From the NCBI RefSeq assembly GCF_040676615.1, contig NZ_JBFAPI010000003.1, positions 248,001-312,000 on the forward strand: a stretch of 64,000 nucleotides of DNA, written 5' to 3'. A program made the translations under genes and the position numbers. The notes under the pieces are model-generated. The model did not search any database and was not told the origin of the DNA. It was given only the letters and a program-made list of their open reading frames with translations. Positions 15,957 to 24,891 of the stretch are shown here, one piece after another (the stretch's first letter is position 1; the number at the start of each line of letters is the position of its first letter). Origin of the DNA: Asanoa sp040676615. Its GTDB lineage: Bacteria > Actinomycetota > Actinomycetes > Mycobacteriales > Micromonosporaceae.

Positions 15957-16715
15957 CTAGCAGGGGCCGCCCAGGCAGCCGGCGGCGCGGCGGTCCAGGA
16001 CGCGGGTGTGCAGATACTGCTCGATCAGGTCCGACAGGATCACGCGGGCGTCCGGGTCCTGCGGGTAGATCTTGCCGCCGTCGCTGCGCGCGATCACCGC
16101 GTACGCCAGGAAATGGCCGCGGACGTGCCAGCCGAGCTGGGTGTTCTCGGTGGCCAGCGCGCCCGTGCCGGTGCCCGCGGGCAGGCCGCGTAGCCGGCCG
16201 GTGCCGGCGTCGAGCAACGTGCGGATCCCGCCGTGCACGGTCTGCGCGCCGGTCGCGTCGGCCAGGTTGAGCAGGCCCGCGGTGACCACGTAGAAGCCGT
16301 CGGGGGAGCGCAGCGTCGCGCGGACCACCTGGTTGCAGCCGGCCGTCTCGAGCAGCGCGACGACGGTGCCCGCGGCCGCCACCGCGCACCGGTCGAGCGC
16401 CTGCACCCGCAGCACCGGGTAGGCGTTGCCGTCCGGCCCGGCGACCACCACCGGACCCGGGAAGACCTCGGTCGCGCTGAGCGGGCGGGGGTCGTCGGTC
16501 CGCGAGGCCAGTTCGCGCAGCACGATCGCGGCCGCCGGCTGCTCGGCCACCGCGACACCGGTCGGGTCCTCGGCCGCCACCAGATAGGTGCCGTAGCCGC
16601 AGAGCGCCAGCACCACGAACGCGGTCAGCGCGCAGGCCGGGCGCCAGCGGCGGGATGGTCGCCAGTCCGGAGACCGCCAGATCGCGAGCGCGCGCCGCAG
16701 TAGCACGCCGGCCAC
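15957..16715 (-). CDS. Membrane-anchored extracytoplasmic protein, function unknown
   Basis: I do not recognise the family. The 252-residue product has a basic N-terminus rich in Trp and Arg (ALAIWRSPDWRPSRRWRP), one membrane helix at about 28-47 (ALTAFVVLALCGYGTYLVA), and a roughly 200-residue extracellular part. That part has four spaced cysteines (DRCAVAA, TAGCNQVV, and the C-terminal AAGCLGGPC) that could form disulphides. The start is GTG 16715, or GTG 16706 if leaderless, because TAGCGT lies 7 bases before the latter. It converges on truA (5-base gap) and is divergent from the RsmC-like gene. Confidence 0.6.
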   Translation of the reverse strand: MAGVLLRRALAIWRSPDWRPSRRWRPACALTAFVVLALCGYGTYLVAAEDPTGVAVAEQPAAAIVLRELASRTDDPRPLSATEVFPGPVVVAGPDGNAYPVLRVQALDRCAVAAAGTVVALLETAGCNQVVRATLRSPDGFYVVTAGLLNLADATGAQTVHGGIRTLLDAGTGRLRGLPAGTGTGALATENTQLGWHVRGHFLAYAVIARSDGGKIYPQDPDARVILSDLIEQYLHTRVLDRRAAGCLGGPC

Positions 16716-16817
16716 GCTAGGCCCTGCGCGGCGCCGCGGGCCCGAATCCGGGCGGTGCCCTTCGAAAGGGTGGCGCCCGTTCGAGTGACCGCGCTGTGGT
16801 GGGCGACAATGCGGGGC

Positions 16818-17420
16818 GTGACCGGGGACCACTACTTCACCGCCGAGCCGTCCGCGGCTACCGCCGGCGCCGAGCGCATCGTCGAGTTCGCCGCGGGGGG
16901 CCACGAGTTCGCCCTGCGCGCCGCCGGCGGGGTGTTCTCCGCCGACCGGCTCGACCCGGGCACCGGCGTGCTGTTGCGCAAGGCTCCGCTGCCCGCCGCC
17001 GCCTCGGTGGGCACGCTGCTGGACCTCGGGTGTGGCTACGGCCCGATCGCCGCCGTGCTGGCCACGGTGGCGCCGCGGGCGACCGTCTACGCGGTCGACG
17101 TCAATGCGCGGGCGCGGGCGCTGGCGGCGGCCAACACGGCCGCGCTCGGGGTCCGGGTGTGCGCGCCCGACGACGTCGCCGAGGCGGTGCGGTTCGACGA
17201 GATCTGGTCGAACCCGCCGATCCGGATCGGCAAGACCGAGCTGCACGCGTTGCTCGGTCGTTGGCTGCCCCGGCTGTCGGCCGACGGCGTGGCCTGGCTG
17301 GTGGCGGGGCGGCATCTGGGCGGCGACTCGCTGCACCGGTGGCTGGTCGACGAGGGGTGGCAGGTCGAGCGGCACGCCAGCCAGAAGGGCTTCCGGGTGC
17401 TCCGGATCGCCAGGAATTGA
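16818..17420 (+). CDS. RsmC-like methyltransferase (MTS domain)
   Basis: Predicted SAM-dependent RNA N2-guanine methyltransferase of the small-domain type. The product has motif I TLLDLGCGYGPIAAVLA, the acidic residue after strand 2 in VYAVDVNARARAL, the diagnostic SNPPIRIGK (NPP motif) and the late KGFRVLRI strand. At 200 residues it is a single-domain form and lacks the extra N-terminal domain of E. coli RsmC. I start at GTG 16818, since GACAAT at 16805-16810 lies 7 bases upstream; ATG 16809 and ATG 16755 are alternatives. The target nucleotide is not provable from sequence. Confidence 0.8.
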   Translation: MTGDHYFTAEPSAATAGAERIVEFAAGGHEFALRAAGGVFSADRLDPGTGVLLRKAPLPAAASVGTLLDLGCGYGPIAAVLATVAPRATVYAVDVNARARALAAANTAALGVRVCAPDDVAEAVRFDEIWSNPPIRIGKTELHALLGRWLPRLSADGVAWLVAGRHLGGDSLHRWLVDEGWQVERHASQKGFRVLRIARN

Positions 17421-17457
17421 CGCGACGGCGGGGGTCTCCCTCGGGCACCATTCGTGC

Positions 17458-19137
17458 GTGGGTTACATCGATGTGGCGGGCGTGGCGCATGTCCTGCCGG
17501 ACGGCCGTGAGCTGTTCGCCGACGTCTCGTTCCGGGTCGGCGAGGGCGCCAAGGTCGCGCTCGTGGGCCCCAACGGAGCCGGCAAGACCACGCTGCTGCG
17601 GATGGTCGCCGGCGACCTGCCGGTGCGCACCGGGGTGATCGCCCGGTTCGGCGGGCTCGGCGTGATGCGCCAGTTCATCGGCATGGTCGGCGACGAGACC
17701 ACGCTGCAGCAACTGGTGCTCTCGCTGGCCGCCCCGGCGCTGCGGGCCGCGGGCGAGCGGCTGACCGCCGCCGAGGCGGCGATGCACACCGCGGAAGTCC
17801 GCGGCAAATACAGCACCGCGGCCGGCAGGGCACAGGTGGCCTACGCCGAGGCGCTCGCGGCCTGGGGCGAGACCGGCGGCTACGACGCCGAGGTGCTGTT
17901 CGACACCGTCACCACGATCGTGCTCGGCAAGACCTGGGAAGAGTCGAAGCACCGGCCGGTGCGTACGCTCTCCGGCGGTCAGCAGAAGCGGGTCGCGCTC
18001 GAGTTGCTCCTGCGCAGCGGCGACGAGGTGCTGCTGCTCGACGAGCCCGACAACTTCCTCGACGTGCCCGGCAAGCGCTGGCTGGAGGCGCGGCTGCGCG
18101 AGTCGAGCAAGTCGGTGCTTTACGTCTCGCACGACCGCGAACTGCTCGCGCAGACCGCCGACCGGGTGGTCGCGGTCGAGGGCGGCAGCGCCTGGACCCA
18201 CCCGGGCGGCTTCGCGTCGTGGCACGAGGCCCGGGTGGCCCGCCACGAGAAGCTCGAGGAAGACGGGCGGCGCTGGGAGGAAGAGCATCAGAAGCTGCGC
18301 GAGCTGATGCTGATGTACAAGAACAAGGCCGCCTACAACTCCGACATGGCGTCGCGCTACCGCGCGGCGCAGACCCGGCTGCGCAAGTTCGAAGAGGCCG
18401 GGCCGCCCCCGACGCCGCCCCGCGACCAGGACATCCGGATGCGGCTGGCCGGCGGTCGCACCGGCAAGCGGGCGGTGATCTGCGAGGCGCTGGAGATGGA
18501 CGGGCTGACCTACCCGTTCGACCTAGAGCTCTGGTACGGCGACCGACTGGCCGTGCTCGGCGCCAACGGCACCGGCAAGTCGCATTTCCTGCGACTGTTG
18601 GCCCGCGGCGGCACCGACCCCGACCCGGCCAACCTGCCGGTCGACGGCGGCGAGAAGCTGGCGCCGGTGGCGCACAACGGGGTCGCGCGGCTCGGCGCCC
18701 GGGTCCGGCCCGGGCATTTCTCGCAGACCCACGACCGGCCCGAGCTGATGGCGCGCACCCTTGTGGAGATCCTCTGGCGCGGTGACGAGCACCGGGCCGG
18801 GATGGACCGGCACCAGGCGATGAAGGTGCTCAACCGCTACGACCTGGCGGGGCAGGGCGACCAGAAGTTCGGCACGCTTTCCGGCGGCCAGCAGGCGCGC
18901 TTCCTGGTCGTGCTCCTGGAGCTTTCGGGTTGCACGCTCCTGCTCCTCGACGAGCCGACCGACAACCTCGACCTGGCCTCGGCCGAGGCGCTGGAGGAGG
19001 GCCTGGCGGCGTTCGAGGGCACGGTCATCGCGGTCACCCACGACCGCTGGTTCACCAGGTCGTTCGACCGGTTCATCCGGTTCGCCGGGGACGGCGAGGT
19101 GACCGAGACACCGGAGCCGGTCTGGGGTGATGAGTGA
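17458..19137 (+). CDS. ABC-F family ATPase
   Basis: Soluble protein with two ABC domains and no membrane helices; ABC-F members act on the ribosome E site, some giving antibiotic protection. Domain 1 has GPNGAGKTT, LSGGQQKRVALE and LLLDEPDNFLD. A charged linker with arm-like helices (about residues 255-320) follows. Domain 2 has GANGTGKSHF, LSGGQQARFLV and LLLDEPTDNLD. Start GTG 17458 (VGYIDVAGVAHVLPDG) matches the family N-terminus; the upstream frame overlaps the methyltransferase. Whether it is housekeeping (EttA/Uup-like) or resistance-type cannot be decided. Confidence 0.9.
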   Translation: MGYIDVAGVAHVLPDGRELFADVSFRVGEGAKVALVGPNGAGKTTLLRMVAGDLPVRTGVIARFGGLGVMRQFIGMVGDETTLQQLVLSLAAPALRAAGERLTAAEAAMHTAEVRGKYSTAAGRAQVAYAEALAAWGETGGYDAEVLFDTVTTIVLGKTWEESKHRPVRTLSGGQQKRVALELLLRSGDEVLLLDEPDNFLDVPGKRWLEARLRESSKSVLYVSHDRELLAQTADRVVAVEGGSAWTHPGGFASWHEARVARHEKLEEDGRRWEEEHQKLRELMLMYKNKAAYNSDMASRYRAAQTRLRKFEEAGPPPTPPRDQDIRMRLAGGRTGKRAVICEALEMDGLTYPFDLELWYGDRLAVLGANGTGKSHFLRLLARGGTDPDPANLPVDGGEKLAPVAHNGVARLGARVRPGHFSQTHDRPELMARTLVEILWRGDEHRAGMDRHQAMKVLNRYDLAGQGDQKFGTLSGGQQARFLVVLLELSGCTLLLLDEPTDNLDLASAEALEEGLAAFEGTVIAVTHDRWFTRSFDRFIRFAGDGEVTETPEPVWGDE

Positions 19138-19144
19138 GGGTGGG

Positions 19145-19156
19145 TATCGTGCTCGT
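19145..19156 (+). promoter_or_regulatory. Leaderless -10 element before the UPF0104 gene
   Basis: TATCGT at 19145-19150 lies 6 bases before GTG 19157. This supports the short form of the membrane-protein gene over ATG 19130, which overlaps the ABC-F stop. Confidence 0.4.
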
Positions 19157-20170
19157 GTGTCAGCTCCCGCGTCGCCCCCGGTGAAAAAGCGCAAGTCGGT
19201 GCTGCGCCGGGTCGCCGAGATCGTCATCACCGTGGCGTTCGTCGGTTATGTGGCCTGGTCGGTGAGCAAGCGCTGGTCCGAGGTGCAGGGCGTGATCGGC
19301 GACCTCTCGGTGTCGGCCATCGCGCTCTCGCTGGTCGGTTCGCTGGCCGCGGTCTGGTGCTCGTTCCTTGGCTGGCGGGTGCTGCTCGCCGACTTCGGCA
19401 GCCACGTGCCGCTGACCGGCGCGATGCGCATCTTCTTCGTCGGCCAGCTCGGCAAATACCTGCCCGGCAAGGTCTGGCCGGTGCTGACCCAGATGCGGCT
19501 CGGCAAGGCCTACCAGGTGCCCGGCCGGTCGTCGGCCGCCGCCGTGCTGATCACCATGTTCATCACGCTCGGCACCGGCCTGCTGCTCACCGCGGTGGTG
19601 CTGCCGCTGCTCGGCGGGCAGGCCTGGCACAACTACTGGTGGACCTTGTTCACCGTGCCGATCGCGGTCGTGGTGCTGCTGCCGCCGGTGCTCAACCGGC
19701 TGCTGGCGCTGGCCATGCGGCTGGCCCGCCGGGAGGCGATGCCCAAGCCGCTGTCGGCCAAGGGCATCGGGCTCGCCGTCTTCTGGGCGATCGCGACCTG
19801 GTTCTGCTACGGCGCACACCTGTGGGCGCTGCTGCTCGACTTCGGCGCCGGCGGTTCCGACCTGATCGTCCGGTCGATCGCCGCGTTCGCCGGCGCCTGG
19901 TCGATCGGCTTCCTCCTGGCGATCGCCCCGGCCGGTCTCGGCCCCCGCGAGACGGCGCTGGTGGTGCTGCTCGCCGGCTCGGTGAGCGAGCCGGTGGCGC
20001 TGGTCGCCGCGCTGGTCTCCCGGCTGCTGATGACCGTCGCCGACCTGGCCTGGCCGGCGATCGCGCTGCTCACCGACCGCAAGCGCAAGCGGCCGATCAT
20101 CAACGCACCCGACATCGACACGGTGCCCGACCCGGCACCGGCCGCATCGACCGCGGTCGCGAGCGAATAG
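19157..20170 (+). CDS. UPF0104 / flippase-like integral membrane protein
   Basis: A 337-residue protein of the lysylphosphatidylglycerol-synthetase membrane-domain family (AglD/MprF-like fold, no catalytic C-terminal domain). About eight membrane helices are visible, with conserved FFVGQLGKYLPGKVWPVLTQ, the family signature after helix 2, and late FLLAIAPAGLGPRETALV. Family members are linked to lipid-linked glycan or lipid translocation, and the glycosyltransferases next to it fit that. GTG 19157 is preferred for its -10 element; ATG 19130 would overlap the ABC-F gene. Confidence 0.75.
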   Translation: MSAPASPPVKKRKSVLRRVAEIVITVAFVGYVAWSVSKRWSEVQGVIGDLSVSAIALSLVGSLAAVWCSFLGWRVLLADFGSHVPLTGAMRIFFVGQLGKYLPGKVWPVLTQMRLGKAYQVPGRSSAAAVLITMFITLGTGLLLTAVVLPLLGGQAWHNYWWTLFTVPIAVVVLLPPVLNRLLALAMRLARREAMPKPLSAKGIGLAVFWAIATWFCYGAHLWALLLDFGAGGSDLIVRSIAAFAGAWSIGFLLAIAPAGLGPRETALVVLLAGSVSEPVALVAALVSRLLMTVADLAWPAIALLTDRKRKRPIINAPDIDTVPDPAPAASTAVASE

Positions 20171-20215
20171 CGCCAGGGCCTGCTGCCCTGATCGTCCGGT
20201 TCGGCGCGGGTCCGT

Positions 20216-20227
20216 TACGCTACCGCG
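20216..20227 (+). promoter_or_regulatory. Leaderless -10 element before the GT4 gene
   Basis: TACGCT at 20216-20221 fits TANNNT and is 6 bases upstream of GTG 20228. No Shine-Dalgarno sequence is present. Confidence 0.5.
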
Positions 20228-21361
20228 GTGCGTTGGCTCGCTTTCGGAACCTATGACGTGCACCGGCACCCCCGGGTGGGCGTCCTGATCGAGGGCCTCC
20301 GGGCCGCCGGTGACGAAGTGGTCGAGGTCAACGTCCCGCTCGAGCTCGACACCGCGGGACGCGTCGCGATGCTGCGCCAACCATGGCGGCTGCCCAAGCT
20401 GGCCTGGCTGCTGGCGCGCTGCTGGACCCTGCTCGCGGTGCGCGCCCGCCGGGCCGGCCCCGCCGACGCCGTCCTGGTCGGCTATCTCGGGCATTTCGAC
20501 GTGCGCCTGGCCCGGCTGCTGTTCCGCCGCCGTCGCACGCCGATCGTGCTCGACCACCTGGTCTCCGCGGCCGGCACGGCCCGTGACCGCGCGCTGACCG
20601 GCGGGGGCGGGCTCAAGTCGAAGCTGATGCGCTGGATCGACCGGGGCGCGCTGCGCTCGGCCGACGTGGTCGTCGTCGACACCGATGAGCACCTGGCCGC
20701 GTTGCCGGCCGACGCCGCGCCCCGCGGTGTGGTGGCGTTGGTCGGCGCGGGCGAGCAGTGGTTCGCGGCCGGTGCCGCGCGGCCGGTGTCGTCCGCCGAC
20801 CCGCTCAAGGTCATCTTCGTCGGTTTGTTCACGCCCCTGCACGGCACCGAATATCTGGGTGCCGCGCTGGCCGAGTTGGCCGGCGACGACCGGATCGACG
20901 TGACGATGGTCGGCAAGGGTCAGGATTACGCGGCCTGCCGCGCGGCCGCCGCCGCGAACTCGCGGGTCACCTGGGTCGACTGGGTGACGGCGGCCGAGTT
21001 GCCGTCGCTCGTGGCCGCCCACGACGTATCACTCGGCATCTTCGGCACGACCGAGAAGGCCCAGAACGTGGTGCCGACCAAGGTTTTCCAGGGCGCCGCG
21101 GCCGCGTGCGCGATCGTCACCTCTGACACCGCGCCGCAGCGCCGTACGCTCGGCGACGACGCGCTGTTCGTACCCCCGGGTGATGCTTCGGCGCTGGCCG
21201 CGACGCTGCGCGCACTGGCCGACGACCCGGCGCTGCTCGCGAGCTATCAGCGCAAGGCCGAGGCGCGCGCCGCCGCCCGGTTCGCCGCCGCCACCGTTGT
21301 CGAGCCGATCCGCGCGAAGGTCCTTTCCCCCCAACCCCCCGCCATGCAGGAGACCCGATGA
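20228..21361 (+). CDS. Glycosyltransferase family 4
   Basis: Predicted retaining GT-B sugar transferase. The N-terminal domain starts with MRWLAFGTYDVHRHPRVGVL (mobile-donor-independent Rossmann half). The C-terminal nucleotide-sugar half has KVIFVGLFTPLHGTEYLGAA, VTMVGKGQDY, ELPSLVAAHDVSLGIFG and the E-x7-E-like segment KAQNVVPTKVFQGAAAACAI. 377 residues, no membrane helix. Acceptor unknown. Its TGA overlaps the ATG of the next methyltransferase (ATGA), so the two are coupled and likely act on the same product. Confidence 0.85.
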   Translation: MRWLAFGTYDVHRHPRVGVLIEGLRAAGDEVVEVNVPLELDTAGRVAMLRQPWRLPKLAWLLARCWTLLAVRARRAGPADAVLVGYLGHFDVRLARLLFRRRRTPIVLDHLVSAAGTARDRALTGGGGLKSKLMRWIDRGALRSADVVVVDTDEHLAALPADAAPRGVVALVGAGEQWFAAGAARPVSSADPLKVIFVGLFTPLHGTEYLGAALAELAGDDRIDVTMVGKGQDYAACRAAAAANSRVTWVDWVTAAELPSLVAAHDVSLGIFGTTEKAQNVVPTKVFQGAAAACAIVTSDTAPQRRTLGDDALFVPPGDASALAATLRALADDPALLASYQRKAEARAAARFAAATVVEPIRAKVLSPQPPAMQETR

Positions 21362-22095
21362 CAACGCCGCAGACCCCGCCCCTGGCCCCCCGGGCCGCGC
21401 TGCGCTGGAACGTCGTGAGCCGGGTGGTCGCCGGCCTGCGCCCGACAACCATCCTGGAGCTGGGCTGCGGGCAGGGCGCGATGGGCACCCGGTTGGCACG
21501 GATGGGCACCTACCTGGCGGCGGAGCCCGACGACAAGAGCTTCGAGACCGCGCACGCCCGGATCACCCCGCTGGGCGGCACGGTCATCCACGGCGACCAC
21601 AACAAGGTGCCGGAGGGCACGACGTACGACGTGGTCTGCGCGTTCGAGGTGCTGGAGCACATCGCCGACGACGCGGCCGCGCTGGCGGGCTGGCTGCCCC
21701 TGGTCAAGCCCGGCGGCCACCTGGTGCTGTCGGTCCCGTCAGAGCCGGACCGGTTCGGCCCGTGGGACGAACTGGTCGGCCACTACCGCCGCTACGACGC
21801 GCCCGGGCTGACCGCGCGCCTGACCGAGGCCGGCGCCGTCGACGTCAAGATGATCCACTACGGCTGGCCGCTGGGCTATCTGCTCGACTCGGTCCGCGAC
21901 CGGCTGGCCGGCGGCAAGACCGCCGAGGGCGAGACGGCCGAGGAGCGCACCTCGGGCTCCGGCCGCATCCTGCAGCCGAGCGGCGCGGCGGCCGGAGCCA
22001 TGATCAAGCTTGCGGTCGCGCCGTGGATCGGGCTGCAGCGCCTGCGCACCGGCAAGGGCCCCGGCCTGGTCGCGGTCGCCCAACGCCCGGCCTGA
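21358..22095 (+). CDS. SAM-dependent methyltransferase
   Basis: The 245-residue class I methyltransferase has motif I TILELGCGQGAMGTRLA, motif IV YDVVCAFEVLEHIADD and post-motif LVKPGGHLVLSVPSEP, followed by HYRRYDAPGL, which is typical of the UbiG/Methyltransf_11 group acting on small molecules or sugars. The C-terminus is short and basic. Translationally coupled to the GT4 gene by an ATGA overlap; a strong terminator follows at 22198. Confidence 0.85.
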   Translation: MTTPQTPPLAPRAALRWNVVSRVVAGLRPTTILELGCGQGAMGTRLARMGTYLAAEPDDKSFETAHARITPLGGTVIHGDHNKVPEGTTYDVVCAFEVLEHIADDAAALAGWLPLVKPGGHLVLSVPSEPDRFGPWDELVGHYRRYDAPGLTARLTEAGAVDVKMIHYGWPLGYLLDSVRDRLAGGKTAEGETAEERTSGSGRILQPSGAAAGAMIKLAVAPWIGLQRLRTGKGPGLVAVAQRPA

Positions 22096-22197
22096 CCGCT
22101 CCCGCCGCGGTTTGGGCTGGGCCCACCGCGGGCCTGGCAGCGAAGCGGTCTCTGGCGGGAGCGACGGTCGCGCCCACGGCGGACCCGAGTCAAAAGA

Positions 22198-22233
22198 AAG
22201 CCGCCGCCTCGATGTCGATCGAGGCGGCGGCTT
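22198..22233. terminator. Bidirectional terminator between convergent units
   Basis: AAGCCGCCGCCTCGA (22198-22212) and TCGAGGCGGCGGCTT (22219-22233) form a perfect 15-bp stem with loop TGTCGA. The plus side is followed by CTTCGT and the minus side by CTTTTGACT, so it can end both the methyltransferase transcript and the GT-C transcript. Confidence 0.85.
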
Positions 22234-22247
22234 CTTCGTGTCACGAA

Positions 22248-23744
22248 TCAGGGCGTGATTTCCGCAGCCTTGAGGTCTGAGATGCGCAGCAGGGCGTAAT
22301 GGCCCTGCTTGGCCGCCGCGCGGTCGCCGATGGTCTTCGGGAGCCACGTGGGGACCTTGCGGAGGTCCATCAGGACCAGGTCGTCGGGGTTGGCCTGGTT
22401 GCTGGCCAGCACCTCGGGCGTGACGGCCTTCGGTGCCATGTCCCAGTAGTAGGCGAACCAGCGCGGGGTGGACAGGCCGCCGCCGGCTACCCAGGCGACC
22501 GTCTGGTCGGGTGCCGGATCGTGTTGGGAGACCAGCGTGCCCGCGTCGGTGGGAGTTTCGACGTAGCTGCGGTCGGTCTTGCCCGTCACGATGAAGGCCA
22601 GCCAGGCGGTCAGGACCAGGCCGGCCGCGGTGGCGCCGACCAGCGTGAGCTTGCCCGGTAGGAACGCGATCACGCGGTCGATCAGCACGCCCATGCCGAC
22701 CAGGCCCAGGATCATGACCGGGTAGTCCCAGTAGTCGTGGATGTAGGCGCCGTTATTGAGGCCTACCGTCCAGAAGATGTTGAACAGCAGCGCGAACGCC
22801 ATGTAGAGGCGGGTGCGTTTGTCCCACAGCCCGGCCAGGGTGCCCAGGGCCAGCAGGACCAGGTACCAGATCGGGAGCAGCGCATCGAGGTTGCGGCCCT
22901 GGCGGCGCAGAAACTGCTCGGCCGTGAAGGTGCCGCCCTGGGTGCGGAACTCGGCCTGGTGCGTCAGGTCGGCGATGCCGCTGACGCCGACGATGAAGGT
23001 CAGGCTGATCAGCAGGCCGACGACCATCGCGCCGCCGACCCAGAGGACCACGCGGTCGATCTTGCGGCGGCCGAGCAGGAGCCACAGGCCCATCGCGCCG
23101 GCGAAGCCGATGCCGGGCCAGGAGACCATGGTCGCCAGCAGGGCCGCGATGCAGGCGATGACCAGCAGCCAGCGGGGTGGCTGGTAGTCCTTGCGGCGCA
23201 GCACGACCACGACCGCGGAGATCAGCAGGATCGGGCCCAGGTCGAACATGATCGGGCTGTAGACCCAGAAGAACGTCGTCGACGCCATCAGGCCGACGGC
23301 GAGCAGCGTGGCCGTCCAGCGCAGGCCGAAGCCGCGCAGCAGGGCGGCGCCGGCCGGGACGACGAGCAGCGCGAGCAGGTAGGGCGCGAGCCACACCTCG
23401 ATCGGCTGGTCGCCGGGGAACGAACCGAACAGCGCCGTCAGGATGTTGAGCAGCGGCGGGTGGTGCGCGTAGGCGGCATTGCTGTAGGGCTCCCAGTCGG
23501 CGCTGAAGTCGGAGCCGACGATGCCCTTCTCGTGCAGGTTGGCCAGATGCAGCGCGTAGCGGCTGATGATCCGGCCCATGTGGTTGTCGCCGAACGGCAG
23601 GTTGAGCCGGGGGATGAAGGAGACGGCGAGCACGACGGTGATCGCGCCGACGCCGGCCCAGCCCCAGCGGTCTTCCTTGGAAGTCGTGGGGCGGGGCGGC
23701 TCTTCCGCGGTCTGCGCAGGCTGTGCGACGTCGGTGGCGGTCAT
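22248..23744 (-). CDS. GT-C fold membrane glycosyltransferase (PMT/ArnT-like)
   Basis: The 498-residue protein has about ten membrane helices after a soluble Pro/Thr-rich N-terminus of about 30. The first periplasmic loop carries acidic residues and His-Pro (SADWEPYSNAAYAHHPPLLN), as in dolichyl-phosphate-mannose-dependent transferases of the PMT_2 family. Family members transfer a sugar from a polyprenyl-phosphate donor outside the membrane. The GT2 gene 10 bases upstream is of the type that makes such donors, so the two probably form one pathway. Confidence 0.75.
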   Translation of the reverse strand: MTATDVAQPAQTAEEPPRPTTSKEDRWGWAGVGAITVVLAVSFIPRLNLPFGDNHMGRIISRYALHLANLHEKGIVGSDFSADWEPYSNAAYAHHPPLLNILTALFGSFPGDQPIEVWLAPYLLALLVVPAGAALLRGFGLRWTATLLAVGLMASTTFFWVYSPIMFDLGPILLISAVVVVLRRKDYQPPRWLLVIACIAALLATMVSWPGIGFAGAMGLWLLLGRRKIDRVVLWVGGAMVVGLLISLTFIVGVSGIADLTHQAEFRTQGGTFTAEQFLRRQGRNLDALLPIWYLVLLALGTLAGLWDKRTRLYMAFALLFNIFWTVGLNNGAYIHDYWDYPVMILGLVGMGVLIDRVIAFLPGKLTLVGATAAGLVLTAWLAFIVTGKTDRSYVETPTDAGTLVSQHDPAPDQTVAWVAGGGLSTPRWFAYYWDMAPKAVTPEVLASNQANPDDLVLMDLRKVPTWLPKTIGDRAAAKQGHYALLRISDLKAAEITP

Positions 23745-23754
23745 GGCGTGGCGG

Positions 23755-24708
23755 CTATTCCGCGCGGGACCGCACGATGAGGTCGGCCAGCAATGCGACG
23801 GCCCCGATTATCAGCCCGGCCATCAAAATCATGACGGTGTTGTTGGCGACCCGGACCGGGTGGGCGATCACGTCGTAGATGATCTTCGCCAGGCCGATGC
23901 CGATCAGCCACAGCGCCGGGGGCATCAGCACCTTGAGCGGGTTGAAGTACATGACCATGCGGACGACCTGGAGGATGTAGCGGTAGGCGTCGCGGACGAA
24001 GTGGAACTTCGACGAGCCGGCGCGCTTCGCGTAGTCGATGGACACGTAACGCACGTCGTGCTGGTTGTGCAGGAACGCCATCGTGATGGTCGTCACGCAG
24101 GAGAACCCGGGCGGGAGCAGCCGCAGGTAGGGCAGTGACACCTCGCGGCGGAACGCCCGCAGGCCCGAGTTGAGGTCGGGGATCTTCTGGCCGGCGAGCC
24201 GCTCGGCGATCTTGCGGATGACCCACTTGGCCGGCACCCGGAGCATCTTGTGCGTGCCCTGCTCGCTGGTGCGCGCACCGACCACCTGGTCGATGTTCTG
24301 GTCTTTCTCCAGCAGCTGCACCAGCTCGGGGATGCGCTCGTTGGGGTAGGTCATGTCGGCGTCGGTCCAGACGACGATCTCGCCGCGGGCCTCGCGGGTG
24401 CCGATCCGCCGGGCCGTGCCGGAGCCGCCGTTGCGGTGGAAGGGCATCACGCGCAGATTGGGGAAGCGCAGTTCGGCGTCGCGGAGGACGGCGAGGGTGT
24501 TGTCGGTCGAGCAGTCGTCGATGGCCAGCAGCTCGTAGCTGTAGCCGCTGCGATCCATCGCGGCGGAAATCCGCTCGATCTCGAGCAGCACGTGATCCTG
24601 CTCGTTGTAGCACGGCAGCACGACCGTCACGTCCAGCCGCTCCGGCGCCGTGACGTCAGCTGGCTCCGTCGCGGCGGACCGCTGCTGGAACCTGTTGGTT
24701 GCCGTCAT
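23755..24708 (-). CDS. Glycosyltransferase family 2, polyprenyl-phosphate type
   Basis: The 317-residue product has a GT2 domain (about 25-240): VTVVLPCYNEQDHVLLEIER, LLAIDDCSTDNTLAVL, the metal-binding WTDADMTYP (DxD), and LNSGLRAFRRE. Two C-terminal membrane helices follow (PPALWLIGIGLAKIIYDV; VMILMAGLIIGAVALLADL). This is the DPM1/GtrB layout. I start at ATG 24708; ATG 24726 and 24756 are alternatives. CTGACA and TATTTC 16 bases apart upstream (about 24735-24765, minus strand) may be its promoter. Confidence 0.8.
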   Translation of the reverse strand: MTATNRFQQRSAATEPADVTAPERLDVTVVLPCYNEQDHVLLEIERISAAMDRSGYSYELLAIDDCSTDNTLAVLRDAELRFPNLRVMPFHRNGGSGTARRIGTREARGEIVVWTDADMTYPNERIPELVQLLEKDQNIDQVVGARTSEQGTHKMLRVPAKWVIRKIAERLAGQKIPDLNSGLRAFRREVSLPYLRLLPPGFSCVTTITMAFLHNQHDVRYVSIDYAKRAGSSKFHFVRDAYRYILQVVRMVMYFNPLKVLMPPALWLIGIGLAKIIYDVIAHPVRVANNTVMILMAGLIIGAVALLADLIVRSRAE

Positions 24709-24891
24709 TCCGGTCCACGCTCCCATCGGGGGGCGACCGAAATAGGTGGCCGCCACAAGGTGTCAGACTCTAGCAATGCCCGCGCAAAGGATAGTGCCAC
24801 GTGTTAAGGCGTGGGCTATCGGCCGACACCGTCGCCCGCGGTGCGGAAACGGGCGCACGGTGTGACAACCCCTTCTTTTCTGGAGTACGGC

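Noticed and set aside
17458..19137. ABC-F protein as a macrolide or pleuromutilin resistance gene
   Set aside because: No attenuator leader, no mobile context and no diagnostic arm length could be established; kept as unspecified ABC-F.
19160..21022. Long minus-strand frame (620 codons) opposite the UPF0104 and GT4 genes
   Set aside because: Gln/Arg/His-rich shadow translation with no fold; the opposite strand has recognisable proteins.
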